This document shows, piece after piece, positions 1 to 8,535 of a stretch of 64,000 nucleotides of DNA. How positions within the stretch are numbered: position 1 is the first letter of the stretch; every line of letters starts with the position of its first letter. Origin of the DNA: Geobacteraceae bacterium (GTDB lineage Bacteria; Desulfobacterota; Desulfuromonadia; Geobacterales; Pseudopelobacteraceae); assembly GCA_013336525.1 (NCBI GenBank), contig JAAXTM010000001.1:124001-188000 (forward strand). Direction: 5' to 3'. Made by a program: the position numbers and the translations under genes. The notes under the pieces are model-generated. The model saw only the letters and a program-made list of their open reading frames with translations. It was not told the DNA's origin and searched no databases.

Positions 1-86
1 TTTGACAACAAACTAGAGTACCACGCCCTTCACCCCGGTATGTTTTAACCGGCTGCCATTTTAGCCGTATGCCTAACCACAGACGT

Positions 87-656
87 TTATCCGGCATATT
101 TGACATCCGATGATTCGAAGCGGGCAATACAATACCGCCGGCGACGTGCCGACTTTTCTTGCTTCCGCTGTTCGAGCAGTGCTGCCAGCTTCCTGTGTCG
201 CTGCATTATCAGCCTGTACCACACCATCATCACTATGATGCCGGTGGCATCAATCGCGAATCCCAGCCATGGGACCCAGAAATAGAGGATGGTGCTCATG
301 ATGACAACAGTGCTTGTCGCTTTATTTATCCGCTTTTGCATGCGCTCCTGCTGATCCATGATGCTATGCACCCCCTCCTGAACCAGATTATCGACCAGAG
401 ATAAATAGTCACATGCAATCGATACAAACGCATCGGCCTCATTGCGACGTCGCTTGTTATCCATCAGCTGTTCCAGCCACGGTAGCCGCGGATGCCAGAT
501 GTTTGCCTTAACAATCAGCGGTTGCCATGATTCGACCGTAATATCCTTCCGCAACCGCTCGCCAGGCGTGATATCGAAGTTGATTATTGCCGTTCTGATA
601 TTATTCAGGGTACAGCAAGCATTGTTGTCTGAGACAAAAGGGTCACTCTTACTCAT
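87..656 (-). CDS. Hypothetical two-TM membrane protein
   Basis: I do not recognise this family. The protein is about 189 residues from the ATG at 656. That start overlaps the stop of the upstream 64-residue ORF by 8 bases (ATGAGTAA), which suggests translational coupling. An in-frame start further up (704) would give 205 residues but overlaps the upstream gene more. The N-terminal two thirds is polar. It is followed by two adjacent hydrophobic stretches (around VVIMSTILYFWVPWLGFAI and TGIIVMMVWYRLIM), then a basic arginine/lysine-rich tail, so it is probably a membrane protein with a cytoplasmic tail. It is the last gene of a small operon at the left edge of the accessory region. Function unknown. 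Confidence 0.5.
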   Translation of the reverse strand: MSKSDPFVSDNNACCTLNNIRTAIINFDITPGERLRKDITVESWQPLIVKANIWHPRLPWLEQLMDNKRRRNEADAFVSIACDYLSLVDNLVQEGVHSIMDQQERMQKRINKATSTVVIMSTILYFWVPWLGFAIDATGIIVMMVWYRLIMQRHRKLAALLEQRKQEKSARRRRYCIARFESSDVKYAG

Positions 657-843
657 GGTTGCTGAATCCGAACTTGCGAGCATGCCGCACTGATTCAGCT
701 GCATAGAGCACTAGAACTGCCGAACCAATAGTCGTAGCTGTAGAGTATTGATGGCCGACGGATGCCATCCAGTGCAGCGGTAACATACAGAAATGAGCTC
801 CCCATCGCAGCAGATCATGATACCTGTCAAGTAGATCAAGCAT
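649..843 (-). CDS. Small hypothetical membrane protein (64 aa)
   Basis: A 64-residue ORF with an unusually good translation signal: a purine-rich GGAAAGGGGG lies 7 bases before the ATG at 843. A consensus-like promoter lies upstream (894-922). The protein is moderately hydrophobic (HFCMLPLHWM and TTIGSAVLVLYAA), consistent with one or two short membrane segments. Its stop overlaps the start of the 189-residue ORF, so the two form an operon. No family recognised. Confidence 0.45.
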   Translation of the reverse strand: MLDLLDRYHDLLRWGAHFCMLPLHWMASVGHQYSTATTIGSAVLVLYAAESVRHARKFGFSNHE

Positions 844-893
844 ATATACCCCCTTTCCATTATAGTGATGGTCAAGCCATCAACTCGGAGTAT

Positions 894-922
894 ATTATAC
901 GCTAAATAGTGTATATAATGAA
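894..922 (-). promoter_or_regulatory. Sigma70-type promoter for the 64-aa/189-aa operon
   Basis: On the minus strand a TTCATT (-35, 917-922), a 17-bp spacer and a perfect TATAAT (-10, 894-899) precede the 64-residue ORF by about 50 bp. It lies downstream of the RHH gene stop, so this operon can be transcribed independently. Confidence 0.5.
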
Positions 923-948
923 CCAAAAAAAGGGCCGGCTACAAAAAG

Positions 949-1275
949 CTAAAACAATGAATCAATTGCGGAGGCATTTACAGAGAGGTAGGTTGCGACT
1001 AGGCGGCGGAGGGCTACAGCTTTCGGGCAGTTTTCACGGGCAGCGACGCTGTCGAGCAGGGCGGCGTCGTCAGGAGTCAGGTAAAGGTTGGCTCGTTCAG
1101 GGCGGGGAATGTCCTCGTCTGCCACAAGCGTGGCACCATGGAGCTTCCGGATCGCCTGCCTGCCGATTGTTGATATGGACAGTCCAGCCTCGCGCAAGCG
1201 CTGCACCTGGTCTGACTGCGGCCTGGTCAGATAAAGAAAAAAGCGGACCTGAGCGGGGTTCGAGGGCGTTTTCAT
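949..1275 (-). CDS. Tandem ribbon-helix-helix DNA-binding protein, putative regulator of the type I R-M operon
   Basis: About 108 residues if started at the ATG at 1275. The sequence reads as two consecutive RHH units: a strand FFLYLT with helices around QSDQVQRLREAG and SISTIGRQAIRKL, then a strand ANLYLT with helices around PDDAALLDSVAARE and KAVALRRLVATYL. Most RHH regulators are single units that dimerise; two in one chain would make a pseudo-dimer. The ATG sits inside the palindrome at 1273-1289 and has no Shine-Dalgarno, so translation may be leaderless. A TTG at 1314 is an alternative start. The same palindrome core lies upstream of hsdM. From this I infer that the protein controls itself and the restriction operon, like a controller protein, though it is not a helix-turn-helix C protein. 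It could also be a stray antitoxin; no toxin is next to it. Confidence 0.6.
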   Translation of the reverse strand: MKTPSNPAQVRFFLYLTRPQSDQVQRLREAGLSISTIGRQAIRKLHGATLVADEDIPRPERANLYLTPDDAALLDSVAARENCPKAVALRRLVATYLSVNASAIDSLF

Positions 1276-1289
1276 ACTATGATAGTATG
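1273..1289. promoter_or_regulatory. Palindromic operator CATACTATGATAGTATG overlapping the RHH start codon
   Basis: A perfect 17-bp odd-centred palindrome whose left three bases are the complement of the ATG of the RHH gene. The 13-bp core TACTATNATAGTA recurs at 8293-8305 and 57214-57230. A TTGACC on the minus strand at 1309-1314 could be a -35 element, placing the palindrome over the -10 region and the transcription start. Confidence 0.6.
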
Positions 1290-1378
1290 TGGGCGGCGGC
1301 GCCAGACAGGTCAATCTTGCAAAGTGCCACAGTCGCGGTCATATATTGACAATAATAATTCATTCGGGTTCTCCCTTC

Positions 1379-4378
1379 TTATCGGCCTGCAGCCGGCCTG
1401 GTGAACGGTTGAACTGGCGGCGGAGCTACGCCTGGTCTGTACGTTGTATCGAAAACCGTATCGGTCAGCCAGCGCTTGAAGCCGGGGTTGTCGCTGAACT
1501 GTTTGAACAGCTCCGTGTGATCCGACAGTAGCTCCAGGATCACCCTGTTAAGTGCTTTGTCGTGCTCCAGTCGCGCGTTCTGCCTGTCAGAGTGCTGTGC
1601 CGCATTCTGGTATGCCGTGTCCTGGGCAACGCGTTGCGGTATCTCCTCGGCGATGACCTTACCGATCTTGTCGCCGTCTTTCCACTCGATATTGCCGAAT
1701 AGATCGTTAAAGGTCTTGATGATGTTCGACAGCTTGTCAATGTCAAGATCGCCGCCGCCACCGCCGCCACCCTGAGGTGCTGGTTCTACCTCGCCGTCGG
1801 CATCGTCCATTCCCATGCTCAGTGTAACCTTTACCTCGGGCCGATAGCTGTCCATGTCGATGGTGTCAAGGACGCCCTTGGACAGATCATCTTCCTTTGG
1901 TGCCGGCAGCTTCGGTATCAGAAAATTCAAGAAGATTGACAGTTTTTCCCAGGCCGGGTAGCCGTAAGTAAGGATAGCGCCGAGGAAGCCGTAACTGCGC
2001 ACAAAAGTCTTGGCTTTGCCCTTAAACTCGACCTGCTGGCTCTCATTCAAGGTTCTCATATAAATTTCTACACAGCTATCCAGGATTGGGTCAAGCTTGT
2101 CGCGATCCGCCCCTGTGATGTACAGCGCCACCAGATCCTCGACCTGCTGCAACGAATAGACCTGGGACCTGTCGAGGTCGCTCTTCAGGTCATGCAGCTT
2201 GTTGGGATCGGTTTCGCCGACCTGCACCGTAGCGCAGTAGTATTCCTGAAAGGCTGCTTTCACTGCCTCGGCATTATCAGCGAAATCGAGTACAAAGGTG
2301 TCGTGCTTCTGCGGGTGGGCACGATTGAGGCGCGACAGGGTCTGGACCGCCAGAACGCCGGCCAGCGGTTTATCGACGTACATTGTGTGCAGCAGCGGTT
2401 CGTCAAAACCGGTAGTGAATTTGTTGGCGACAATAAGAAAACGGTATGGGTCCTGCTTCAGCTTGGCCGGTATATCCTTGCTCGGGAAATCATTCAGGTC
2501 GGCCTCGGTAACCTTCTTGCCTGCGACCTCCTGATCGCCGGAAAAGGCGACGATGGCCTTGAACGGGCTCTTGACCTCACGCAGGTATTCCGTGACCTCG
2601 CGGTAGTAGTCAATGGCCCGCGCGATGCCGCTGCAGACGATCATCGCCCGTGCCTGTCCGCCGATCTTGCGTTTGCCCGCAACCTGCGCGATAAAATGGT
2701 CGACCATAATCTCGGCCTTGCGCCGGATCGCTTTGTCGTGCGACTCGACATAGAGGCGGATCTTTTTCAGCGCCTTGACCTTGTCGAAGTCGGGGTCGTC
2801 GGCCACCGTCTTGGCCACCCGATAAAAGCTGTCGACAGGGGTGTAGTTTTTGATCACATCCAGGATAAAGCCCTCCTGGATGGCCTGCTTGGTAGTGTAA
2901 GTCAATTCGACCGGTGAACGGAAATGGGGCTTGTCGCCCTCAAGGGAGCGTTCGCCGAACAGCTCCAGTGTCTTGTTTTTTGGTGTGGCAGTAAAGGCGA
3001 AGTAGCTGGCGTTCGGCAGCATCTTGCGCGACTCGATCAGCCGGTTTATCGTGTCCTCCACCGACTCTTCGTCATCCTCATCATCGCCGGGTGCCGATGA
3101 CAGGGCCATGTGCATCTTGGCCGTAGTCTTGCCACCCTGGCTTGAGTGAGCCTCATCAATTAGCAGAGCAAAGTTGCGAGAGCCGAGATCACCAAGCTCG
3201 TCCAGGATAAACGGAAACTTCTGCACCGTAGTAACAATGATCTTCTTGCCCTTGTGCAGAAAACCGCGCAACTCTTCGGCGCTATCGGAGTGACCAAAGA
3301 TCGCTGCCACATGGTCGTAGCCCTTGATGGTCCTGGAGATTTGCGTATCAAGTGCACGTCGATCGGTGATGACGACGATAGAGTCGAACTGGGCGATACC
3401 GCTATCGCTGATCTTTTTGAGTTCTACCAGCTGATGTGCCAGCCAGGCGATGGTGTTGCTCTTGCCGCTGCCGGCGGAGTGCTGGATCAGGTAGCGGCGA
3501 CCCACGCCGTCGACGCTGCAGCGGCGCAGCAGGGCCTGTACGGTGCGCAGCTGATGAAAGCGCGGAAATACCTGTTTGCGCTTTTTTTTGCCGCGCTCGT
3601 CATCCTCTTCGACAACCTGGGCGAAGTTTTCGACTAGGATGGCCAGTGATTCCTTGGTCAGCACCTGCTTCCACAGGTAGTCGGTCTTAAGGCCGGCCGG
3701 GTTGGGTGGGTTACCGGCGCCATTGTTCCAGCCCTGGTTGAAAGGCAGAAACCATGACTTCTTACCGGTCAGGTGGGTGCAGAAAGCTACTTCGGTGTCG
3801 TCAACAGCGAAATGCACCATACAGCGTCCCAGCTGGAACAGCAGCTCACGTGAATCTCGATCGGTCTGGTACTGTGTAATGGCGTCGGCCACGGTCTGTT
3901 TGGTCAGGGAGTTTTTTAGCTCGAAGGTTGCCACTGGCAGGCCATTGATGAAAATTGCCATATCCAGGGAGCGTGCAGTTTCATCGTTGCTATAGCGCAG
4001 CTGGCGGGTGACACTGAAGATGTTGCGGGCGAAATTGTCGGCGGCGCCGGCATTGCCGGGCGTCGGCAGAAACTTATACAGGTCGACGTGCACAGGGCCG
4101 TGGCTGACGCCCTTACGCAGTACGTCAACCACACCACGTTTGGCAACCTCACCCTGTAGCCGGTGCAGGAACATGGTGCGCTTCATGCCGTCTTGCTCCA
4201 GCTCCAATGTGGCGGTTACCTCAGGCTGGGTGACCTGCAGGAAGTCCAGCAGCTTCGCCACATCCAGAGCTACGTCGCGGTTATAGTCAGTCGGTAGCCC
4301 TTGAATGTAGCCTGCGGCGATCAGGTCTCGTACGATCAAGGTTTCGAGGCCCTTTTCACTGGTGTCAGTCGTCGCCAT
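1379..4378 (-). CDS. hsdR: Type I restriction enzyme, R (motor/nuclease) subunit
   Basis: About 999 residues, normal for HsdR. It cleaves and translocates DNA in complex with HsdM and HsdS. Visible motifs in order: a PD-(D/E)xK-type nuclease element with FELKN near residue 175, Walker A SAGSGKSNT near 320, a DEAH box (LLIDEAHSS), motif III FTATP, and later helicase motifs including ANKFTTGFDEP. A Gly7 tract from GCC-type repeats (1752-1773) sits in the C-terminal third and may be a linker. I start at the ATG at 4378 because GGAGG lies 6 bases upstream; a longer frame reaches 4477 but lies inside hsdS. The start overlaps the hsdS stop by 14 bases. No disruption is seen, so the enzyme looks functional. 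Confidence 0.95.
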   Translation of the reverse strand: MATTDTSEKGLETLIVRDLIAAGYIQGLPTDYNRDVALDVAKLLDFLQVTQPEVTATLELEQDGMKRTMFLHRLQGEVAKRGVVDVLRKGVSHGPVHVDLYKFLPTPGNAGAADNFARNIFSVTRQLRYSNDETARSLDMAIFINGLPVATFELKNSLTKQTVADAITQYQTDRDSRELLFQLGRCMVHFAVDDTEVAFCTHLTGKKSWFLPFNQGWNNGAGNPPNPAGLKTDYLWKQVLTKESLAILVENFAQVVEEDDERGKKKRKQVFPRFHQLRTVQALLRRCSVDGVGRRYLIQHSAGSGKSNTIAWLAHQLVELKKISDSGIAQFDSIVVITDRRALDTQISRTIKGYDHVAAIFGHSDSAEELRGFLHKGKKIIVTTVQKFPFILDELGDLGSRNFALLIDEAHSSQGGKTTAKMHMALSSAPGDDEDDEESVEDTINRLIESRKMLPNASYFAFTATPKNKTLELFGERSLEGDKPHFRSPVELTYTTKQAIQEGFILDVIKNYTPVDSFYRVAKTVADDPDFDKVKALKKIRLYVESHDKAIRRKAEIMVDHFIAQVAGKRKIGGQARAMIVCSGIARAIDYYREVTEYLREVKSPFKAIVAFSGDQEVAGKKVTEADLNDFPSKDIPAKLKQDPYRFLIVANKFTTGFDEPLLHTMYVDKPLAGVLAVQTLSRLNRAHPQKHDTFVLDFADNAEAVKAAFQEYYCATVQVGETDPNKLHDLKSDLDRSQVYSLQQVEDLVALYITGADRDKLDPILDSCVEIYMRTLNESQQVEFKGKAKTFVRSYGFLGAILTYGYPAWEKLSIFLNFLIPKLPAPKEDDLSKGVLDTIDMDSYRPEVKVTLSMGMDDADGEVEPAPQGGGGGGGDLDIDKLSNIIKTFNDLFGNIEWKDGDKIGKVIAEEIPQRVAQDTAYQNAAQHSDRQNARLEHDKALNRVILELLSDHTELFKQFSDNPGFKRWLTDTVFDTTYRPGVAPPPVQPFTRPAAGR

Positions 4379-5786
4379 CGTCATCCTCCGTTTCGGTATC
4401 CGATTCGTCATCGGCCAGCGCCGCAAGATTAATATCGGCCACCACGTCATCCGGCCCGGGTATCCAGCCGCGTACATCTACCTGACCTGTAACCACATCG
4501 GCAATCAGGCGATCACGATATTCGCGGATCAGCTTGATCTCTTCTTCGGTGCGGTGAATTGCCTCTTCCAGTGGCCTGCACTCTGAGTCGATCCAGCGAC
4601 AAATCAACTCCTGCTCGGCAGAGGGCGGAAGTGGCATCACGGCATTCTTTACATCATGCTTCGACAACGCAAAACGCGTGACACCTGTTGCCAAAACATG
4701 AAACTGCTCGGTTATTCGGGTCGCCCCAAGGGAGCGAAATAGGTACTCACCATGGACCTTGCCAGATACAGGCCGGAGCAGGCCCAGATGATATGCGCAT
4801 ACGACGCCCGACAAATCTGCTGGCACCCAAGCAGGCACGGCAATATCGCTTGGCGTTTCGGAATCCTTTGTGATGATCACATCACCAGCTTTCAGCGTCA
4901 GCCGAAAAATCTCTGCTGATGTGGCAGTGGCGTGCATTAAGTTCATGTCTGCGGTAATAACGTCGTTTTTGTAGACGTCGGTGTAATTACAGAGCCGAAC
5001 CGGGATTTCATGGTCATGAGAGTGCTTATCTACACCACTGAACCGCACCTCTGATATGTGCTTCAAAAGAGCAACATCCCAATGACTCGGGATATTTCCC
5101 AGCCAGTCGATGCCCGAGGGTTTCAATTTGACCGACGCATTGAGGCCGCGCGTGACGGCCTGATCGATGATGCGGAGCTTTTGCTCGGTCAGCAACCCTA
5201 TCAGTTCGCGTTTTGCTTTGATGAAGCGGGCGATATGGGCGTCCTGCGCCCGCAGGTAGACGACAATCTGGTCCTGTTCGGGGCGTGATGGAAGCGGAAT
5301 CGGAAGAGACGCAAATCGATCAGAGTACAACCTCAAGAAACCCGATGTGCCAGTGCCAAGACCCTTTGACTCCGATCTGAATAAGCCCCGCATTGGTGCA
5401 GACCGAAACAGGTGTCCGAGATATTCTGGATTATCGTTACGTAGTGTTCGAAACACGGCATAGTCGGGGCTCACCAGCCCGGACAGAGAACTACGAAAGA
5501 ACATCGCGTTACCGGCCTGCATTCGGTTTAGGACTAGTTCGTTTGGGAATGTGCGCTTATAACCGATCAGGTGTTCTGCACCAATGTGCTTGTTAGATAC
5601 ATCGTTGTGCGGGACCAGTCCACGGTACTGACGCATCGACAACAATATTTCCTCTCCGGTCGTAGAGCGGTCGTCAATCTCACGCAAAAAATTCTTGGCA
5701 CGGAGATATTGCCAAGTCAAAGGTATCTGTGGCACCCAGCGCGACAATGTGAGCTGATAGTTCGGATAGGCTGGTAGTTGCTTCAT
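4365..5786 (-). CDS. hsdS: Type I restriction-modification specificity subunit
   Basis: 473 residues with the two-fold HsdS layout. Each half has a variable target recognition domain followed by a conserved spacer helix. The conserved elements are LPIPLPSRPEQDQIVVYLRA leading into a coiled coil ending LLTEQKLRIIDQAVTRGL, and PLPPSAEQELICRWIDSE leading into IREYRDRLIADVVTGQVDVR. The C-terminus is an acidic Asp/Glu tail. It gives the methylase and nuclease their bipartite DNA target, which cannot be predicted here. The ATG overlaps the hsdM stop by one base (TGATG). Confidence 0.93.
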   Translation of the reverse strand: MKQLPAYPNYQLTLSRWVPQIPLTWQYLRAKNFLREIDDRSTTGEEILLSMRQYRGLVPHNDVSNKHIGAEHLIGYKRTFPNELVLNRMQAGNAMFFRSSLSGLVSPDYAVFRTLRNDNPEYLGHLFRSAPMRGLFRSESKGLGTGTSGFLRLYSDRFASLPIPLPSRPEQDQIVVYLRAQDAHIARFIKAKRELIGLLTEQKLRIIDQAVTRGLNASVKLKPSGIDWLGNIPSHWDVALLKHISEVRFSGVDKHSHDHEIPVRLCNYTDVYKNDVITADMNLMHATATSAEIFRLTLKAGDVIITKDSETPSDIAVPAWVPADLSGVVCAYHLGLLRPVSGKVHGEYLFRSLGATRITEQFHVLATGVTRFALSKHDVKNAVMPLPPSAEQELICRWIDSECRPLEEAIHRTEEEIKLIREYRDRLIADVVTGQVDVRGWIPGPDDVVADINLAALADDESDTETEDDDGDD

Positions 5787-8167
5787 CAGTCCGCACCGAC
5801 GATCATGTGTAGTAACCCCTCGGTCTGCTGCTCCAGCGCCAGAATGTCAGCACGGATCTGATCCAGAGTCCGCAATGGAGCAGGCCGATAGAAATATCGG
5901 GCGAAGGAAATTTCATAGCCGTTCTTGGTGGCATCCGTCGTGATCCAGGCATCGGCCGCATGTGGCAACACCTCACGGCGGAAGAACGCCTCGATGCCAC
6001 CGGCTTCCTTCAGCGGTACCTGTTCGGTATCACGCAGATCGCTGTCCGGTTCATACTCAACAGCAAAGCGTTCCTTGCCAACATTCTCCAGATATGTGCC
6101 GTCAATGCCCGGTTTGAACTCCACGCCTGCCTTCAGCTTGGTACGCTTGGCAATTACCGGCGGCGCAGCTTCATCGCGCCAGCTGACGGCCTTGTATATC
6201 GCCTTCTTCTCTGCAGCGCCGATCTTCTTATTGTGCTGCTTCATTGCAGCATCGAAGCGGGAACGGAATTCGTTATGGTCGTCGAATATGCCGTCGCCCA
6301 GATCCTGCTGCGCCAGTCGGGCCAGCTCGATCAGGGTCTTGTCGCGAAGCCAGGTGAAAGGATCAAGTAGTTTTTTCCGGCGTTTCTCCGGTACTGTCTT
6401 CTTGGCGACCTTATTGTCATCTTCCTCGCCGTCATCGTCGCCATCATCGTCAGTTTCATCCCCTTTGAGCCAGGCCTCGATTTCAGGCCGAATTACTGCA
6501 ATCTGGTCATAGAGTTTGTTGCCCCAGCGGCTGTACATCTCACTGCGCAGGCTTTCATCGCCGGCAGCGAACCGTAAGGATTCGATGGCGCTACGCTTGA
6601 GCTGGCTCTTGAGGCGCAGCGGGCGCTCGACGGTGATCTTCCAGTAGCCGAAGTCGGCATTGTCGAACCACTTTGACTCCACTGCGGCCTTGGCTGCCGT
6701 ATCAACCGCCGGTGGCTGCGACAGGTATTGGTCAAGGATGCGGTTGATATCTGCTCCAGACAGTTGGCAATTCTTCTTGCCGAGGTTGCGGCGCAACGGC
6801 TCAAACCACTGGGTGGCGTCGATAAGCTGTACCTTACCTTGGCGGTGCTTGGCTTTGCGATTGGTAAGGACCCAGATGTAGGTGGCGATGCCGGTGTTGT
6901 AGAAGATGTTGAGAGGCAGCGCGATGATTGCCTCGAGCCAGTCGTTCTCGATCACCCAACGCCGTATGTTGCTCTCACCCTGACCGGCATCGCCGGTGAA
7001 CAGCGCCGAGCCGTTATGTACCAGCGCGATCCGGCTTCCGAGAGGGGTGTCGTGCTTCATTTTCTGAAGCTTGTTGACCAGAAACATCAGTTGCCCGTCA
7101 CTAGAACGGGTGATCAGTTTAAACTCCGCGTCACCACCATGGTTGACAATAAAGCGCGGATCGCTGAAACCGGCTTTACCGCCCATCCGCTCGAGGTCGG
7201 TTTTCCAGCTCTTGCCGTAAGGAGGATTTGAGATCAGAAAGTCGAATTCGCGTGACGGAAACTGGTCGGCCGACAGTGTGGACTTATCGGCGCCGCCGAC
7301 AATGTTCTCGGCCTCATCACCTTCGCCCTTCAACAGCAGGTCAGCTTTACAGATAGCGTAGGTTTCCGGGTTGATCTCCTGGCCAAACAAGTGGATGGAG
7401 ACTTCCTTATCGTGGCTGCTGGCCAGTGCTAGCAGTTCTTCCTCAGCTACGGTAAGCATACCGCCGGTGCCGCACGAGCCGTCGTACAGTGAGTAGGTAC
7501 TTGACTCGATCTGGTCCGCGATGGGCAGAAACAGCAGTTTGGCCATCAACTGGACCACATCACGTGGTGTGAAATGTTCGCCGGCCTCTTCATTATTTTC
7601 TTCGTTAAAGCGACGGATAAGCTCCTCGAACACGGTGCCCATGCCATGATTGTCAAGGGCAGGCATCTTGATGCGGCCTTCGGCATCAAAGACCGGCAGC
7701 GGAGAGAGGTTGACGTCAGGGTTGAGAAAATCGGTGATGAGGTGACCGATAATGTCTGCATCTACCATCGTCTGTATCTGGTCACGGAATTTGAACTTGG
7801 TCAGGATCTCCTGCACGTTAGGCGAAAAACCGTCAAGATAGTCGATGAAGTTGTTGCGCAGACGTTGCCCTTGCCCACTGGCAGTCAGACGCGGCAGCGT
7901 GAACTCTGAGGTGTTGTAGAAAGCCTGCCCTGCCGCCATGCGCAACGCACCATCCTGATCAACCACGCCGTGCAGGTCAAGGAACGTTTTGCGCTCCATC
8001 ACTGCGTTTTTTGTGGATTCAAGTACCGCATCCAGGCGGCGCAGAACGGTGAATGGCAGAATCACATCACGATATTTTCCGCGGACATAAACGTCGCGCA
8101 GTCTGTCATCGGCAATATTCCAGATAAAATCGGCAACCCACTTGAGTTGGCCTTGATCTACAGTCAT
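5786..8167 (-). CDS. hsdM: Type I DNA adenine methyltransferase, M subunit
   Basis: 793 residues, longer than the classic ~520-residue HsdM. Motif I for S-adenosylmethionine is DGSCGTGGML and the N6-adenine catalytic motif IV is NPPYG; an N-terminal HsdM helical domain precedes them. The extra C-terminal ~250 residues include a very acidic run (around DETDDDGDDDGEEDD) and a region typical of the larger M subunits found with ~1000-residue HsdR proteins. It is the first gene of hsdMSR. The long upstream region (8168-8535) carries the TACTATNATAGTA palindrome 126 bp before the start. Only a weak Shine-Dalgarno is seen. Confidence 0.93.
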   Translation of the reverse strand: MTVDQGQLKWVADFIWNIADDRLRDVYVRGKYRDVILPFTVLRRLDAVLESTKNAVMERKTFLDLHGVVDQDGALRMAAGQAFYNTSEFTLPRLTASGQGQRLRNNFIDYLDGFSPNVQEILTKFKFRDQIQTMVDADIIGHLITDFLNPDVNLSPLPVFDAEGRIKMPALDNHGMGTVFEELIRRFNEENNEEAGEHFTPRDVVQLMAKLLFLPIADQIESSTYSLYDGSCGTGGMLTVAEEELLALASSHDKEVSIHLFGQEINPETYAICKADLLLKGEGDEAENIVGGADKSTLSADQFPSREFDFLISNPPYGKSWKTDLERMGGKAGFSDPRFIVNHGGDAEFKLITRSSDGQLMFLVNKLQKMKHDTPLGSRIALVHNGSALFTGDAGQGESNIRRWVIENDWLEAIIALPLNIFYNTGIATYIWVLTNRKAKHRQGKVQLIDATQWFEPLRRNLGKKNCQLSGADINRILDQYLSQPPAVDTAAKAAVESKWFDNADFGYWKITVERPLRLKSQLKRSAIESLRFAAGDESLRSEMYSRWGNKLYDQIAVIRPEIEAWLKGDETDDDGDDDGEEDDNKVAKKTVPEKRRKKLLDPFTWLRDKTLIELARLAQQDLGDGIFDDHNEFRSRFDAAMKQHNKKIGAAEKKAIYKAVSWRDEAAPPVIAKRTKLKAGVEFKPGIDGTYLENVGKERFAVEYEPDSDLRDTEQVPLKEAGGIEAFFRREVLPHAADAWITTDATKNGYEISFARYFYRPAPLRTLDQIRADILALEQQTEGLLHMIVGAD

Positions 8168-8292
8168 TGGTTACTCGTCTCTTTGGTATGAAGTTTGAAT
8201 TAATGAAAACAGCTGATTGTTTCGGCGCAGATTAAGCTAAAAACCGCAAATACACAAGTTTCGCGTTATCGGTGGGGTGGTGATGACCTTCC

Positions 8293-8305
8293 TACTATCA
8301 TAGTA
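8293..8305. promoter_or_regulatory. TACTATNATAGTA palindrome upstream of hsdM
   Basis: Same 13-bp core as in the RHH promoter (1273-1289) and at 57214-57230. It lies about 126 bp before the hsdM start codon on the minus strand. Inferred operator for the tandem RHH protein. Confidence 0.55.
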
Positions 8306-8398
8306 TTTATTTGCCGGTTGATGCCCTGCATTGCAGGCACAGTCATAAATGGAGTGCCGCCTTAATTTCCTGCCTCCATGTCGATATGTAACAGGAAC

Positions 8399-8418
8399 CA
8401 CTTTCGCTATCGAAAGTG
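8399..8418. promoter_or_regulatory. Inverted repeat upstream of the kfrA-like gene
   Basis: Perfect 8-bp arms CACTTTCG / CGAAAGTG with a 4-bp CTAT centre, about 120 bp before the gene. Plasmid KfrA proteins are known to bind their own promoter, so an autoregulatory operator is a reasonable inference. Confidence 0.4.
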
Positions 8419-8535
8419 CGACTGTCAACGGTTGCGCAACACGTTTCCGAAAGCTATGGTGTCACCAACCAAAGCAGCCGATGTAGGAGCGTACCATTAC
8501 ATTCATAACATTCATATCATGGTAGAGGAGGCATT

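Larger units (their letters stand above)
8168..8535. other. Divergent intergenic region between hsdM and the kfrA-like gene
   Basis: No supported gene in 368 bp. It holds one operator-like palindrome for each direction: TACTATCATAGTA (8293-8305) on the hsdM side and CACTTTCG-CTAT-CGAAAGTG (8399-8418) on the kfrA-like side. Short ATTCATA direct repeats lie just before the kfrA-like ribosome binding site. The minus-strand reading frame at 8237-8428 has no coding features. Confidence 0.5.

Noticed and set aside
711-926. 71-residue minus-strand ORF
   Set aside because: Overlaps the 64-residue ORF in another frame, whose ribosome site and promoter are far better.
1752-1773. GCC repeat as a regulatory or slipped-strand defect in hsdR
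   Set aside because: It encodes an in-frame Gly7 linker and the reading frame is intact.
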